DNA of 64,000 bases from Devosia chinhatensis (GCF_000969445.1 NZ_JZEY01000061.1:372001-436000); one strand, 5' to 3'; counted from the stretch's first letter, positions 18,154 through 28,065 are shown. Notes: a model not told the origin generated them from the letters alone. Program-made: numbers and translations.

Positions 18154-19863
18154 ATGGACACGACTGCCAACGCGCCAGACAGCCTGCGTCCCTGGATCGC
18201 CAGCTATCCCGAAGGCATTTTGTGGGATGCCCCGGTTGATGAAACGCCCGTGCACGAACAAGTCCTGGCCGCCTGCGCCAGGAACCCTGGCGCTCTGGCG
18301 CTGGATTTTCTCGGAGGCACAACGACCTTCGGCGAGTTGGGCGAGCAGATCAATGCCTTCGCCGGAGCGCTGCAATCGCAATTCGGTGTCACCAAGGGCA
18401 GTCGCGTTGCGCTGATGCTGCCCAACACACCCTTTTACCCCGTCGCCTATTACGGCGTGCTACGGGCCGGCGGCACCGTCGTGAATTGCAATCCGCTCTA
18501 TACGGTCCCCGAGCTCAGCCACATCACGGCCAATGCCGGCGCCGACATCATGGTGACGCTCGACCTCCAGCAGATCTACGAAAAGGGCGAGGCGCTGCAG
18601 AAGGCCGGCCACGTCAGGACGCTGATCGTCGCCCATTTCCCCAATGCCCTGCCACTGGTCAAGAAAATCCTCTTCTCTGTGGCCAAGCGCAAGGACTTGG
18701 CGCGACCCACCTATGCCAGCACGATCGTCTCCTTCGAAAAGCTGATAGCGCGCGGCGACAAACCCGGGCCCGTGAAAATCGACGCGCGACGTGATATCGC
18801 CGTCCAGCAATATACCGGCGGCACTACCGGCATTCCCAAGGGGGCGCTGCTCAGCCACGCCAATATCGCCGCCAATGTCAGCCAGATCGACAAATGGGGC
18901 GACGGGCTCTTCTACGAACCGTCCAAGGTCGTCGCGGTCCTGCCCTTCTTCCATATCTTTGCAATGACCGTGTGCATGAACGTGCCGCTGGGCAATGGCA
19001 TCCCCGTCATCATGCTGCCCCGCTTTGAACTCAAGGCGCTCCTGGGCATTTTTGCCCGCACCAAGGCCAATGTGCTGCCCTCCGTGCCCACCCTGCTCAA
19101 CGCCGTTGCCCGCGCTGACAGCGTCACCCCCGATCAGCTGGCCTCGCTGGAGGTTGCGATTTCCGGCGGCGCAGCCCTTCCCGACGAAGTGCGCAACGCC
19201 TTTGCCAAGAAATCCTCAAAGGCCATTCTCGCTGAAGGCTATGGCCTTACCGAAGCCTCCCCCGTCGTCTGCTGCGCGGCCCTGCGCAAACCCAGCAAGC
19301 CCATGTCGATCGGCCTGCCGCTCCCCGGCACCGACATCCGTTTCGTCGACGTCGACACTGGAGCCGTGGTCGGCATCGGCCAGGACGGGGAATTGCAGGT
19401 CAAGGGTCCACAGGTCATGTCCGGCTATTTCGAAAATCCCGAAGCCAGCAAGGACGCCTTCATGGATGGCTGGCTGCGCACCGGCGATGTCGGGCACATG
19501 GACGAGGATGGCTATGTGTTCCTGGTCGATCGCATCAAGGACCTCATCATCTGTTCCGGCTTCAACGTCTATCCGCGCACCATCGAGGAAGCACTGATGA
19601 CCCACGAGGCGGTCGAGGAGGTCAATGTCATCGGCGTGCCCGACGAATATCGTGGCGAGGCACCTGTGGCCTATATCAAGCTCAAGGCGGGCCAGACTGC
19701 CACCGAAGACACTCTCAAGGCATTCCTGCGCGACAAGCTCAACAAGATCGAGATGCCGCGCGAAATCATCTTCAAGGACGCCTTGCCCAAGACGCTGATC
19801 GGCAAGCTCTCCAAGAAGGAGCTGCGCGAGGAATATGCCCAAGGGAAAGCACAAAAGAAGTGA
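18154..19863 (+). CDS. fadD: Long-chain fatty acid-CoA ligase
   Basis: A 569-residue adenylate-forming enzyme that activates fatty acids to acyl-CoA at the inner membrane. Motifs: P-loop-like YTGGTTGIPKGALLSH, EGYGLTEASPV, the hinge DGWLRTGDVGHMDEDGY with DRIKDLIICSGFNVYPR, and the C-terminal catalytic lysine in LPKTLIGKLSKKELR. The ATG follows a strong GAGGAGGAAACGAA site. It diverges from the fadE-fadJ-fadI operon and overlaps the downstream MerR gene by four bases. Substrate chain length cannot be told from sequence alone, but the context favours long-chain acids. Confidence 0.94.
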   Translation: MDTTANAPDSLRPWIASYPEGILWDAPVDETPVHEQVLAACARNPGALALDFLGGTTTFGELGEQINAFAGALQSQFGVTKGSRVALMLPNTPFYPVAYYGVLRAGGTVVNCNPLYTVPELSHITANAGADIMVTLDLQQIYEKGEALQKAGHVRTLIVAHFPNALPLVKKILFSVAKRKDLARPTYASTIVSFEKLIARGDKPGPVKIDARRDIAVQQYTGGTTGIPKGALLSHANIAANVSQIDKWGDGLFYEPSKVVAVLPFFHIFAMTVCMNVPLGNGIPVIMLPRFELKALLGIFARTKANVLPSVPTLLNAVARADSVTPDQLASLEVAISGGAALPDEVRNAFAKKSSKAILAEGYGLTEASPVVCCAALRKPSKPMSIGLPLPGTDIRFVDVDTGAVVGIGQDGELQVKGPQVMSGYFENPEASKDAFMDGWLRTGDVGHMDEDGYVFLVDRIKDLIICSGFNVYPRTIEEALMTHEAVEEVNVIGVPDEYRGEAPVAYIKLKAGQTATEDTLKAFLRDKLNKIEMPREIIFKDALPKTLIGKLSKKELREEYAQGKAQKK

Positions 19864-20237
19864 AGACCGCAGACGCCGAAAGCCGGGATCTTTTCGCCAT
19901 TGCCGATCTTGCCAAGGAATTCGGCATCTCCACCCGCGCCATCCGCTTCTATGAATCCAAAGGCCTGCTTTCGCCCGAAAGGGTAGGCGCCACGCGCATC
20001 TTCCGACGCCGCGACAGGGCCCGTCTGATCCTGATCCTGCGCGGCAAGCGCCTCGGTTTTTCGCTGCGCGACATTTCCGATTATTTGAGCCTTTACGATG
20101 CCGATCGCTCTCAGCAGGTCAACCTGCTGGCAGAAAAGGTGGACGAGCGTATCGCGCTGCTCGAGCGCCAGCGGGATGACCTCGACACGACGATTGGAGA
20201 ATTGCGCGAAATCCGCAAATTGGCTGAAACCGCCTAG
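19860..20237 (+). CDS. MerR family regulator, probable acyl-CoA catabolism regulator
   Basis: A 125-residue MerR protein. The winged helix-turn-helix is FAIADLAKEFGISTRAIRFY and ESKGLLSPERVGATRIFRRR, followed by a long dimerisation helix (LLAEKVDERIALLERQRDDL). It has no cysteines for metal sensing, like the LiuR-type regulators that control branched-chain and fatty-acid breakdown. The start is a GTG that overlaps the fadD stop (GTGA), so it is translated with fadD. It is likely to act on the two dyads between fadE and fadD. Regulator class is firm; ligand and targets are inferred. Confidence 0.85.
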   Translation: MKTADAESRDLFAIADLAKEFGISTRAIRFYESKGLLSPERVGATRIFRRRDRARLILILRGKRLGFSLRDISDYLSLYDADRSQQVNLLAEKVDERIALLERQRDDLDTTIGELREIRKLAETA

Positions 20238-20241
20238 CCAC

Positions 20242-20553
20242 CTATGTCTCGCCCCGCCCCCTGATGGGCTTGGTCATGAAATCGGGTTTTTTCGGCTTCT
20301 TCCATCCCTTCGGCGGCTGGCGCACCGGCACATTGGAGCCCAGCCCCATCTGACCCGGGGGCGCCTGACCCACCGACACCTCGACCGGATTACCCTGATC
20401 GTCCAAGATCGTGGTGGCTTCGGCATCCTCGCCCTTCCAGCGGGCGATTTCGTCACGCAGGGCAGCGGCCCTCTCGAAATCGAAATTTGCCGCCGCTTCG
20501 TCCATCTGCTTTTCCAGCGCCACCAGTCGCGCTTGGTTGCTTCGCGATGACAT
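20242..20553 (-). CDS. UVR-motif small protein
   Basis: A 103-residue protein with one UVR motif near the N-terminus (LVALEKQMDEAAANFDFERA followed by AALRDEIARWK), the helical hairpin by which UvrB and UvrC interact. The rest is proline- and lysine-rich (RQPPKGWKKPKKPDFMTKPI) and probably flexible. Stand-alone UVR proteins occur in this order; their role is not settled, and protein-protein contact in repair or proteolysis is plausible. It lies upstream, in the direction of transcription, of nothing shared, and converges with the MerR gene. Confidence 0.75.
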   Translation of the reverse strand: MSSRSNQARLVALEKQMDEAAANFDFERAAALRDEIARWKGEDAEATTILDDQGNPVEVSVGQAPPGQMGLGSNVPVRQPPKGWKKPKKPDFMTKPIRGRGET

Positions 20554-20610
20554 TGGCTCTCTCCTGTTGATGCAGACCTCGTGATGGCGGTCCAGCTGAG
20601 CTAGATAGCG

Positions 20611-22176
20611 TCACCCGACAAAGGCATCCATGTCCTCAAGCCGGGCCGCCTCGTTTGCGGGCTTGTCCCAGCGGATGCGATTGATGCGCGGGAAACGCAG
20701 GGCCACGCCGGATTTGTGCCGCCCGCTCTTCTGAGCACTGTCAAACGCGACTTCGAAAACCAGTTCCTTCTTGACCTCCCGCACCGGTCCGAAGGCAGCA
20801 ATGGTATGGGCACGGATCCAGCGATCGAGCTGTTTGAGTTCTTCGTCGGTAAAGCCGAAATAGGCTTTGCCGATCGGCACGATCTCGTTCCCCTTCCACA
20901 CCCCGAACGTGTAATCCGAATAGAACGACGAACGCTTGCCGTGGCCGCGCTGCGCATACATCAGGACGGCATCGACGACGTTGGGATCGCGTTTCCACTT
21001 GAACCAGAAGCCCTTGGGCCGACCCGGCACATAGGGCGAACTGCGCAGCTTGATCATGACCCCTTCATGGCCATGCTCATCCGCACCCTGCCGACGCAAT
21101 CGCCCCAGATCGTCCCAGTCCGCATAGGGCAGGATTTCCGATAGATCGAGCCGTGTCTGCGGATTGGCCGCGAACCAGGCTTCGAGCCGCGCCCGTCGTT
21201 CCTGCCAACTCAGCGCGCGAATGTCCTCGTCGCCGTCGAACAGCATGTCATAGACCCGCACGAAGGCAGGCAGCTCGGCCATCTGTTTGCCCTGCGCCTG
21301 CTTGCGGTTGAGCCGCTGCTGCAGGTCATTGAAGCTCCTGGCGTCGAAATCCGCTCCGACCAGCAATTCGCCATCGAGGACCGCCCGCCCCATGGCAGCC
21401 TCCACCACGTCCGGAAAGCTGGGCGCAATATCGTCACCGGTGCGCGAGAACAGCGAGACGCCATCTTTGCCCATGACCAATTGCACGCGGATGCCGTCCC
21501 ATTTCCATTCAGCCGAAAAATTTCGCGGATCGAGCTTTTCGAAGTCGCTTTCTTCGATCGGCGTCGAGAGCATCAACGGATGAAAGCGCGCATTATGGTC
21601 GATGTCCGGCCGTCCGGTCCTGCCCTCGAGCCAGGCGAACAGGTCTTCGTAGGGCGGCTTGAGCCCGTGCCAGACTTCCTCGATCGCCTGCAATTCGACC
21701 CCGCTCATTTCGGCGAGCGCCGTCTTGGCCAGACGCGCCGAAACCCCGATGCGCAAGGCCCCGGTCGCCAGTTTGATGAGCGCCCAGCGCTCGTGGATGG
21801 CCGCCTGGCTCAACAGCCCCCCGATTACCTTTGGCAGTTCCGCCTTGGGAGTTCGGTTGAGAAGATCGACGAGCGTGCTGAGCCGAGGCAATTCTCCTTC
21901 GCCATGATGCGGCCAGATCAGCGCGATGGTCTCGCCAAGATCGCCCACGTAATCATAGGAGAGAGCAAAGAGCGTCGGGTCCACTTCCGCTAACACCGTC
22001 TCTTTGAGCAAAGCCGGCTTGACGTTGCGGATGTCGAGTTCGCCGGTCAGAACAGCCAGGGCCAGCCCACGATCGGGATCGGGAACCTCGGCGAAATAGT
22101 GCGCCAGTGCAGCGATCTTGCGGGTCCGCGATGGAGTGAGCGCCAAGAGTTCAAGCAGGTCGGCAAACCGTTTCAC
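20611..22176 (-). CDS. ATP-dependent DNA ligase of the bacterial ligase/exonuclease repair pair
   Basis: A 521-residue ligase. The N-terminal DNA-binding region (residues 1 to about 200) is followed by the nucleotidyltransferase domain with motif I EWKWDGIRVQLV (lysine adenylation site), SRTGDDIAPSFPD, DGELL, and motif IV/V EGVMIKLRSSPYVPG and GFWFKWKRD, then an OB-fold. The start is a GTG at 22176 preceded by GGGAGGGGGGAGA; it overlaps the exonuclease stop (GTGA), showing tight coupling. This ligase type is found with an MBL-fold exonuclease, an Lhr-like helicase and a calcineurin-like endonuclease in many alphaproteobacteria and is linked to DNA damage tolerance. Only ligase and exonuclease are here. 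Confidence 0.9.
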   Translation of the reverse strand: MKRFADLLELLALTPSRTRKIAALAHYFAEVPDPDRGLALAVLTGELDIRNVKPALLKETVLAEVDPTLFALSYDYVGDLGETIALIWPHHGEGELPRLSTLVDLLNRTPKAELPKVIGGLLSQAAIHERWALIKLATGALRIGVSARLAKTALAEMSGVELQAIEEVWHGLKPPYEDLFAWLEGRTGRPDIDHNARFHPLMLSTPIEESDFEKLDPRNFSAEWKWDGIRVQLVMGKDGVSLFSRTGDDIAPSFPDVVEAAMGRAVLDGELLVGADFDARSFNDLQQRLNRKQAQGKQMAELPAFVRVYDMLFDGDEDIRALSWQERRARLEAWFAANPQTRLDLSEILPYADWDDLGRLRRQGADEHGHEGVMIKLRSSPYVPGRPKGFWFKWKRDPNVVDAVLMYAQRGHGKRSSFYSDYTFGVWKGNEIVPIGKAYFGFTDEELKQLDRWIRAHTIAAFGPVREVKKELVFEVAFDSAQKSGRHKSGVALRFPRINRIRWDKPANEAARLEDMDAFVG

Positions 22177-23177
22177 TCTCCCCCCTCCCCGCCATCGTCG
22201 TCGAGGCCAGGCAGGGCCAGGGGTTCTGCCTCGAGCCCTTGCTGGCGGCACCAGTAGACGAGCGCGTCCTCCCGTCCATGCGTCACCCAGATGGTCGAAG
22301 CGCCGCTTTCGAGAATGGACGTATTGAGTTCGCCCCAGTCGCAATGATCGGAGATCACCAGCGGCAATTCCACCAGCGCCTGCCGCGCCCTTTGCTTGAT
22401 ACTCATCCAGCCGGAGGCCTGACAGACCACCGGATCGGGAAAGCGACGGCTCCACCGGTCGCGAATGGCTGAAGCCGGTGCGATCACGATCTGCCCGGCC
22501 ATCGCCGCCTTGGGCATGCCGGTTGCCGGGATGAGTTCGCCTAGGTCAACGCCAAGCTCCTGATAGAGAGCGCACAACCGGATCATCGCACCATGGAGAT
22601 AGATTGGCCTGTCCCACCCGGCGTCGCGCAGCAGCGCGATGACCCGCTGCGCCTTGCCCAAGGCGTAGGATCCCACCAGATGGCAGCGATCCGGCTGGTC
22701 GGCAACCGACTTCAGCAGACGGGCAATCTCCGCCTGCGGCTTGGGATGCTGGAAAACCGGCAGCCCGAATGTGGCCTCGGTCACCAGCAGGTCGCATTCC
22801 ACCGGCTCGAAGGCCTCGGCCGTACGGTCGGGCAGGCGCTTGTAATCGCCGGTAACCACGGCTCGCTTGCCCTCGACCTCCACCAGGACCTGCGCCGAGC
22901 CCAGAATGTGTCCCGCCGGATGCAGGCTGACGACCGCCTGATCGATCTTGAGCCGTTCACCGAAGCGCAGGGCATCGAACTGCCCGGCGCAGTCCTCGCC
23001 GTATCGCGTCTTCATGATGGCGATGGTCTCGGGCGTGGCCAGCACGGCCCCATGGCCGCTTCGCGCGTGGTCGGCATGGCCATGGGTGATGATCGCCCGC
23101 GGCTTGGGCGTGTCCGGATCGATCCAGGCATCGATGGCAGGCACATAAAGATCGCGAGTGAGAATGGGCTGGCTCAT
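22173..23177 (-). CDS. Ligase-associated MBL-fold DNA exonuclease
   Basis: A 334-residue metallo-beta-lactamase/beta-CASP nuclease. The metal site is ITHGHADHARSG (HxHxDH), with further ligands in HPAGHILGSAQV and VVTGDYKR. The TEATFGLP segment and the C-terminal ISDHCDWGEL and WVTHGRED match the Artemis/CPSF-like ligase-associated family. The ATG at 23177 was picked because the domain starts immediately after it. It is co-translated with the downstream ligase, implying end processing before sealing. The family assignment rests on motif order and context. Confidence 0.88.
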   Translation of the reverse strand: MSQPILTRDLYVPAIDAWIDPDTPKPRAIITHGHADHARSGHGAVLATPETIAIMKTRYGEDCAGQFDALRFGERLKIDQAVVSLHPAGHILGSAQVLVEVEGKRAVVTGDYKRLPDRTAEAFEPVECDLLVTEATFGLPVFQHPKPQAEIARLLKSVADQPDRCHLVGSYALGKAQRVIALLRDAGWDRPIYLHGAMIRLCALYQELGVDLGELIPATGMPKAAMAGQIVIAPASAIRDRWSRRFPDPVVCQASGWMSIKQRARQALVELPLVISDHCDWGELNTSILESGASTIWVTHGREDALVYWCRQQGLEAEPLALPGLDDDGGEGGE

Positions 23178-23334
23178 GGCATCATCAACGTTTATCGCAG
23201 ACCTCCGGTTCAGTCCCCTCTTTCGCGCATCACCCCACAATCACGGCGAGCAGCTGGGTGGGCAAACCTAGGTCGGGTGAGTGGATTTATTCCCGCAACA
23301 TCTTCTAAAACACCTTCGAACCAAGGAGACCGAC

Positions 23335-24348
23335 ATGCGCAAGACCACTCATCCCGCCGGCACTGTCCATCGCCTGTCCATCGACAGCAAGGCGCTTGTC
23401 GGCAATCGCCTGGGCGATCCCGCCACCCGCATCGTCGATGTCTATGTTCCCCATGGCCATGACGGAAAAGACTTGCCGCTGCTTGTCGATCTAGTCGGCT
23501 ACACAGCCGGCGGCCCGGCCCATACAGCCTGGAAGAGCTTCACCGAAAACGTGCCAGAACGCCTCGACCGGCTGATCGGCGACGGCAAGATGGCCCCGGT
23601 CGCAGTCGCCTTTCCCGATTGCTATTCGCGCCTGGGCGGCAATCAATATGTAAACTCACCCATTATCGGCAATTACGAGGATTTCCTCATCGCCGAAATG
23701 CTGCCCGAAGTCGAAACGCGTTTCGGCTGCGGGGGAGCAGGAAAGCGCGGCGTCTTCGGGAAGTCGTCGGGTGGTTTTGGCGCTCTGGTCCATGCCATGC
23801 GCCACCCCGATATCTGGTCTGCCGCCGCCGGCCATTCAGGTGATGCAGGCTTTGAAAATCTCTATCTGCCCGAATTTCCCGCCACGCTCCGCGCCCTGGC
23901 CAAATCCGGCAACTCGATCGAAAAATGGCTGACCGGCTTCGAAGCCAAACCCAAGCTCGATGGCAAGGACACGCTTGTGCTGATGATCCTGGCGCAGGCC
24001 GCAAGTTTCGATCCAGATCCCGACCCGAACGCCTTTTTGGGCCTGCGTCTGCCGGTGACGCTGGATACGTGCGAGCTGATCGAGGAGCGCTGGCAAAACT
24101 GGCTTCGCTGGGACCCGGCCCGCATGGTGCAAACCAAGGCGGACGCCATTGGAAAGCTCAAGGCCTTCTATCTCGAATGCGGCACCGAGGATCAGTACAA
24201 TATCCTCTACGGCACCCGTCGCATCCACAAAACCCTCAACCAGCGTGGCATAAGCCACCGTTACGAGGAATTTCCCGACACCCATTCCGGGGTGGATTAC
24301 CGCATGGACGTTTCCCTGCCCTATCTCGCCCAGGCGCTTTCCGCCTAG
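23335..24348 (+). CDS. Alpha/beta-hydrolase, putative esterase family
   Basis: A 337-residue cytosolic protein without a signal peptide. The nucleophile elbow is GKSSGGFGALVHAMRHPDIW (GxSxG with the serine in SSGG), and a candidate acid/histidine pair lies in LECGTEDQYN and FPDTHSGVDYRMD. The layout is that of esterase D/antigen 85-type enzymes (PF00756), with an N-terminal strand region VDVYVPHGHDGKDLPLLVDL. Substrate unknown. AAGGAGACCGAC precedes the ATG. It converges on the ExoD gene with a four-base overlap of the 3' ends. Confidence 0.8.
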   Translation: MRKTTHPAGTVHRLSIDSKALVGNRLGDPATRIVDVYVPHGHDGKDLPLLVDLVGYTAGGPAHTAWKSFTENVPERLDRLIGDGKMAPVAVAFPDCYSRLGGNQYVNSPIIGNYEDFLIAEMLPEVETRFGCGGAGKRGVFGKSSGGFGALVHAMRHPDIWSAAAGHSGDAGFENLYLPEFPATLRALAKSGNSIEKWLTGFEAKPKLDGKDTLVLMILAQAASFDPDPDPNAFLGLRLPVTLDTCELIEERWQNWLRWDPARMVQTKADAIGKLKAFYLECGTEDQYNILYGTRRIHKTLNQRGISHRYEEFPDTHSGVDYRMDVSLPYLAQALSA

Positions 24349-24947
24349 CCGAGGAGGGACATCTTCAAAATCATCCACCCCAGCGTGAAGACAACGCCCA
24401 CAAGACCAGCCCAGGCGATGGCAAGCAGGCCATCGCGGGCCGTGATCGACAAGGCATAGACCGCAACGATGCTGGCCGCCCAAGTGGAGGTGAAGGGAAT
24501 GAACTCGAGCAGCGGCATGATGCACCCGACAAGGACGCAGACCATGGCCCCTACCCGTCGCATCAGCGCGCCTGTCATAAAGCGGGCGCGCCGCTTGACC
24601 ACACCGTCGGCGACCCGGCTGACCGGGCGAAGGAACTTGAGCAGCTTTTGCGCATGATCGGCCGAGATGCAGCGCTCGGTCAGCCATTTGGGCAGCCATA
24701 CCTCCTCGCGCCCCAGCACGATCTGCCCTGCCACCAGAATGGTATTGAGCCCGACCAGTGTCGGAACGCCGGGAATGATGCTGAGTGGTGAGATCACAAT
24801 CAGGGCCGGAAGAAGCAGCATGGGCCCAGCCGCGCGCTGTCCGGCAATGGTCTGCACCAGGCCAAGCGACACCTTTTCACCCGCATCGGCGCGTTCTTCG
24901 ACCTTTCGGACGAGCCGGCCGAGCGCGCCTTCCCGCGTTGCTGTCAT
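24345..24947 (-). CDS. ExoD family membrane protein
   Basis: A 200-residue inner-membrane protein with several hydrophobic stretches (LLLPALIVISPLSIIPGVPT, VGAMVCVLVGCIMPLLEFIP, AWAGLVGVVFTLGWMILKMS). The N-terminal EKVSLGLVQTIAGQRAAGPM and following P-rich segment are characteristic of ExoD. In Rhizobium meliloti exoD affects exopolysaccharide output and alkali tolerance; the molecular activity is unknown. AAAGGACACC precedes the ATG. Confidence 0.85.
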   Translation of the reverse strand: MTATREGALGRLVRKVEERADAGEKVSLGLVQTIAGQRAAGPMLLLPALIVISPLSIIPGVPTLVGLNTILVAGQIVLGREEVWLPKWLTERCISADHAQKLLKFLRPVSRVADGVVKRRARFMTGALMRRVGAMVCVLVGCIMPLLEFIPFTSTWAASIVAVYALSITARDGLLAIAWAGLVGVVFTLGWMILKMSLLG

Positions 24948-24999
24948 GATGGTGTCCTTTCGGCAGATGAACGCTTCTGCCGAAAGCCCGTTCCCGCCA

Positions 25000-27906
25000 T
25001 CAGACGGCCTTGGACACGCTCAACAGGCCCGGCTGCTTCTCATTGGCCGCATTGATGGCCGCTTCACCACCCAGCACCACCACGTGGCCTTGAGCGGCAA
25101 CTGCATCCAGAGCGTCGGCCAGGGCCAGGAAATCGGCCCGGCTGGTCGCCAGGATCTCGTCGCGCCGGCGCTGGCGCAATTCATCGCTGGTGCCGTTGAG
25201 TATGCGCCACATGGCCGAATAGCCCTTGGCGTCGACGAATTCGGGCCGGTCGAGATCGCCGACCACCCCGATCACCGACCGCACGAGATCGGTTTCTCCG
25301 ATCTCGGCCCGCAGCGCCTTGGCGGCATTGTCATAGACGTCTAGCGTCTTGGTCAGATTGGGATCGCGATAGGAAAGAAAGGCGAAATTGCCCGAGCTGA
25401 GATCGAACCGGCTCGATCCGCCATAGGCCCCGCCCTGCACCCGGACCTTGTCCCAAAGATAAGTGGTGTTCAATAGCCGCAGCGCCACCGCCGAGGCCGC
25501 GCTCAGGTCAAACCCCAAGGCCTTGAGATTGGCACCCTTGCCGACATAATTGACCTGGGCCGGGATGACGAGCCCCTCGTCGGCCGGTGCGAAATCGTGG
25601 CTCCAGTCGGCATCGGCATGGTGCGTGTCGGGCAGGGCTTGCGCAAAAGTCGTCAGCTCTCCCTGCGCCCGGTCCCAGATCGCCTCGTCCGTGGTGAGGT
25701 TGATGACCATGCGGCCGCGATTGAACAGCGTATCGCGAATGCGCCGCAAGACACTCTCCACCGCCTCCCAGTCGCTATCGATACGCTTGACCAGATCCTT
25801 GAGGAACCGGCCATAGGATACGCCGCTCATCTGCTCGGCGATCCAGCCGGCCTCGGTCAGCCCGGCCTTGAGGCGGGTATCGACGATGCCATTGCCGCCC
25901 GGCACCAGCCGCGCTTCGAAACCGGCCTTTTCCTCGAGCGCCATCTGGCGGAAACGCTCGCGATTGTCGAGACGGGCGTCGAGCAGGACATCGGAGAAAA
26001 TTTCCAGCATAGCGCCGAACTTGTCCGGCACCGCCTTGCCGGAGAGGAAGAACCAGGCCGCGGTACCCGCCCCGTCCTGCCGGGTTGCCAGCCCGCGATG
26101 CTGGGCGATGCCGCCTGTCGTCCGTCCGATCCTTTGGGTCAGCGAGACGAAATCTTCCTTGCCCGTCCCGGTCTGCAGCAAGGCGCGACCGAAAAGCGGC
26201 AGATAGGGCAGCAAGGCCTTGTCCAGTACGTGCAGGTCAAACCCAATATCAAGATAGGCGATGCCCAGGGTTGGCAGCCGATGGTAGAGCGCCCTGGCGC
26301 CGCCCAGCGTGCACTCCTCGGTGGGGATGGTTCGAATGGACCGGTCGAGATCGGCCAGCGTCAGGGTTGGAATGCGAGCAAGGTCTTCAGGCTTGTCAAC
26401 GCTTTCCTGCAGCGCCTTGAGGCGCTCTGTCCGCTCGAGCACAGCCGCCAGGTCCGCCTCGCTGAGCCCGGCGCGCACGCTGGACAGCGTGTCAGCCTCC
26501 ACCTTCGCTTCGCGCGCACCCTGGTCGGGGTCGGCTTCGAGCTTGACGGTCGCGCGGTGCGGATTGTCGAGGAAGAGGCTGCGGATCAGCCCCTGGAAAT
26601 GCTCGCCCCGCGCCTTTTGCTTGAGACTTTCAAGAGCAGTTTCAAAGCTGAGCGGTGCCAGCGGGTCTCCCCCATGCAGCCAGGTGCCGAGCGCGTTGAA
26701 CATATAAGTCATGCCGCGCGGATAAGACCCGGTATTCTGCTCGCGCAAGTTGAACTCGAACGTATTCACCGCCGCTTCGACCTGTTCGGCCGAAAACCCC
26801 GTCCGGGCGATCTCGGCCAGGGTGTCGAGCACCAGCGCTTCGATCTTGCCCGCATCTGCCGGGTCGACGCCCTTCAGCCCGAAGCTGGCCATCGGCTGGC
26901 GCAGGTAGGATGAAATCCCGCCCCCGATCATGCCCTCGCCCAGACCGCTCTCGGTCAGCGTCTTGCGCAGCGGCGCTGCCGAATTGCCGGCCAGGAGATA
27001 GCTCAGCATGCCATGGCTCAGCACCTCCTCCCGGCTCTGTGCCGGCTCGATCATCCAGTTCACCGAGACCATGCCGTCGCGGCGCTTGTCGGGATCGATG
27101 GTGCCGGCATAGGTCCCGGACACGGCACGCGGCGCATTCCAGCGCGGCTGCAGCTTGACCTCTGCATCGATCGCGATCCGCTCGAACCGGCTGAAATAGG
27201 CATCGAGAATCTCGAGCCTCTTGTCTGCCGGATCATCCCCGGCAAACACCACGCGGGCATTGGACGGATGATAATATGTCCGATGGAAGCGCTTGAACTG
27301 CTCGTAGGTCAGCTCGGGGATAACCTTGGGATCGCCCCCTGAACTCTTGCCATAGGTCGTGTCGGGATAGAGCGCGTTCTGTGTGAGCGTGTGCATCACC
27401 GAATCGGGCGAGGAATAGACGCCCTTCATCTCGTTGAAGACCACACCCTTGTAGACCAGCGGTGCATCGAGGCTCTCGAGCTCGTAATGCCAGCCTTCCT
27501 GCTCGAACGTCTCCTCGCTGATCAGCGGGAACAGCACGGCATCGAGATAGACATCGACAAGGTTGTAGAAGTCCTTGAGGTTCTGGCTGGCCACCGGATA
27601 GGCGGTCTTGTCCGGAAAGGTCATGGCATTGAGAAAAGTGTGCATGGAGCCCTTGAGCAGCTCCACGAACGGTTTCTTGACCGGATATTTTTCGCTGCCG
27701 CACAGCACCGAATGCTCGAGAATATGGGCTATGCCGGTTGAGTCCTCGGGGGGCGTCTTGAAGGTAATGCCGAAGACCTTGTTCTCGTCGTCATTGACGA
27801 GACTGAGCACCTCCGCCCCGGTTTTCTTGTGCCGGTAGAGCTTCGCTTGCGAATTGATTTCGGCAATGTTTTCGTCGCGGACGATCTCGAAGGCGGGGTG
27901 GGACAT
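25000..27906 (-). CDS. Insulinase family (M16C, presequence-protease-like) zinc metallopeptidase
   Basis: A 968-residue peptidase. The inverted zinc motif HILEH lies at residues 61-65, with the downstream glutamate expected in the EGWHYELE to FNEMKGVYSS region. Two M16 halves are joined by a long helical linker (VLERTERLKALQESVDKPED), as in PreP/M16C, and the C-terminal half keeps the YxKVRxxGGAYG-like segment (LWDKVRVQGGAYGGSSRFDL). No signal peptide, so it is cytosolic and probably degrades short unfolded peptides. Monocistronic; the 158 bases upstream hold nothing recognisable. Confidence 0.9.
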   Translation of the reverse strand: MSHPAFEIVRDENIAEINSQAKLYRHKKTGAEVLSLVNDDENKVFGITFKTPPEDSTGIAHILEHSVLCGSEKYPVKKPFVELLKGSMHTFLNAMTFPDKTAYPVASQNLKDFYNLVDVYLDAVLFPLISEETFEQEGWHYELESLDAPLVYKGVVFNEMKGVYSSPDSVMHTLTQNALYPDTTYGKSSGGDPKVIPELTYEQFKRFHRTYYHPSNARVVFAGDDPADKRLEILDAYFSRFERIAIDAEVKLQPRWNAPRAVSGTYAGTIDPDKRRDGMVSVNWMIEPAQSREEVLSHGMLSYLLAGNSAAPLRKTLTESGLGEGMIGGGISSYLRQPMASFGLKGVDPADAGKIEALVLDTLAEIARTGFSAEQVEAAVNTFEFNLREQNTGSYPRGMTYMFNALGTWLHGGDPLAPLSFETALESLKQKARGEHFQGLIRSLFLDNPHRATVKLEADPDQGAREAKVEADTLSSVRAGLSEADLAAVLERTERLKALQESVDKPEDLARIPTLTLADLDRSIRTIPTEECTLGGARALYHRLPTLGIAYLDIGFDLHVLDKALLPYLPLFGRALLQTGTGKEDFVSLTQRIGRTTGGIAQHRGLATRQDGAGTAAWFFLSGKAVPDKFGAMLEIFSDVLLDARLDNRERFRQMALEEKAGFEARLVPGGNGIVDTRLKAGLTEAGWIAEQMSGVSYGRFLKDLVKRIDSDWEAVESVLRRIRDTLFNRGRMVINLTTDEAIWDRAQGELTTFAQALPDTHHADADWSHDFAPADEGLVIPAQVNYVGKGANLKALGFDLSAASAVALRLLNTTYLWDKVRVQGGAYGGSSRFDLSSGNFAFLSYRDPNLTKTLDVYDNAAKALRAEIGETDLVRSVIGVVGDLDRPEFVDAKGYSAMWRILNGTSDELRQRRRDEILATSRADFLALADALDAVAAQGHVVVLGGEAAINAANEKQPGLLSVSKAV

Positions 27907-28065
27907 GCAATTCTCTTTCGGACAGTCGGACCATTAAGTTAGGCATCTGCGGCCCGGACCGCTAGAGCGGCCGGGACGACAAATGCTGAAGAATGCAGTT
28001 CCCTCTGGGGAGGAGGAAGTCTCGATCCAGGCCGCGCAACCCGGCTTACAGCCGGTTTCGCCACC

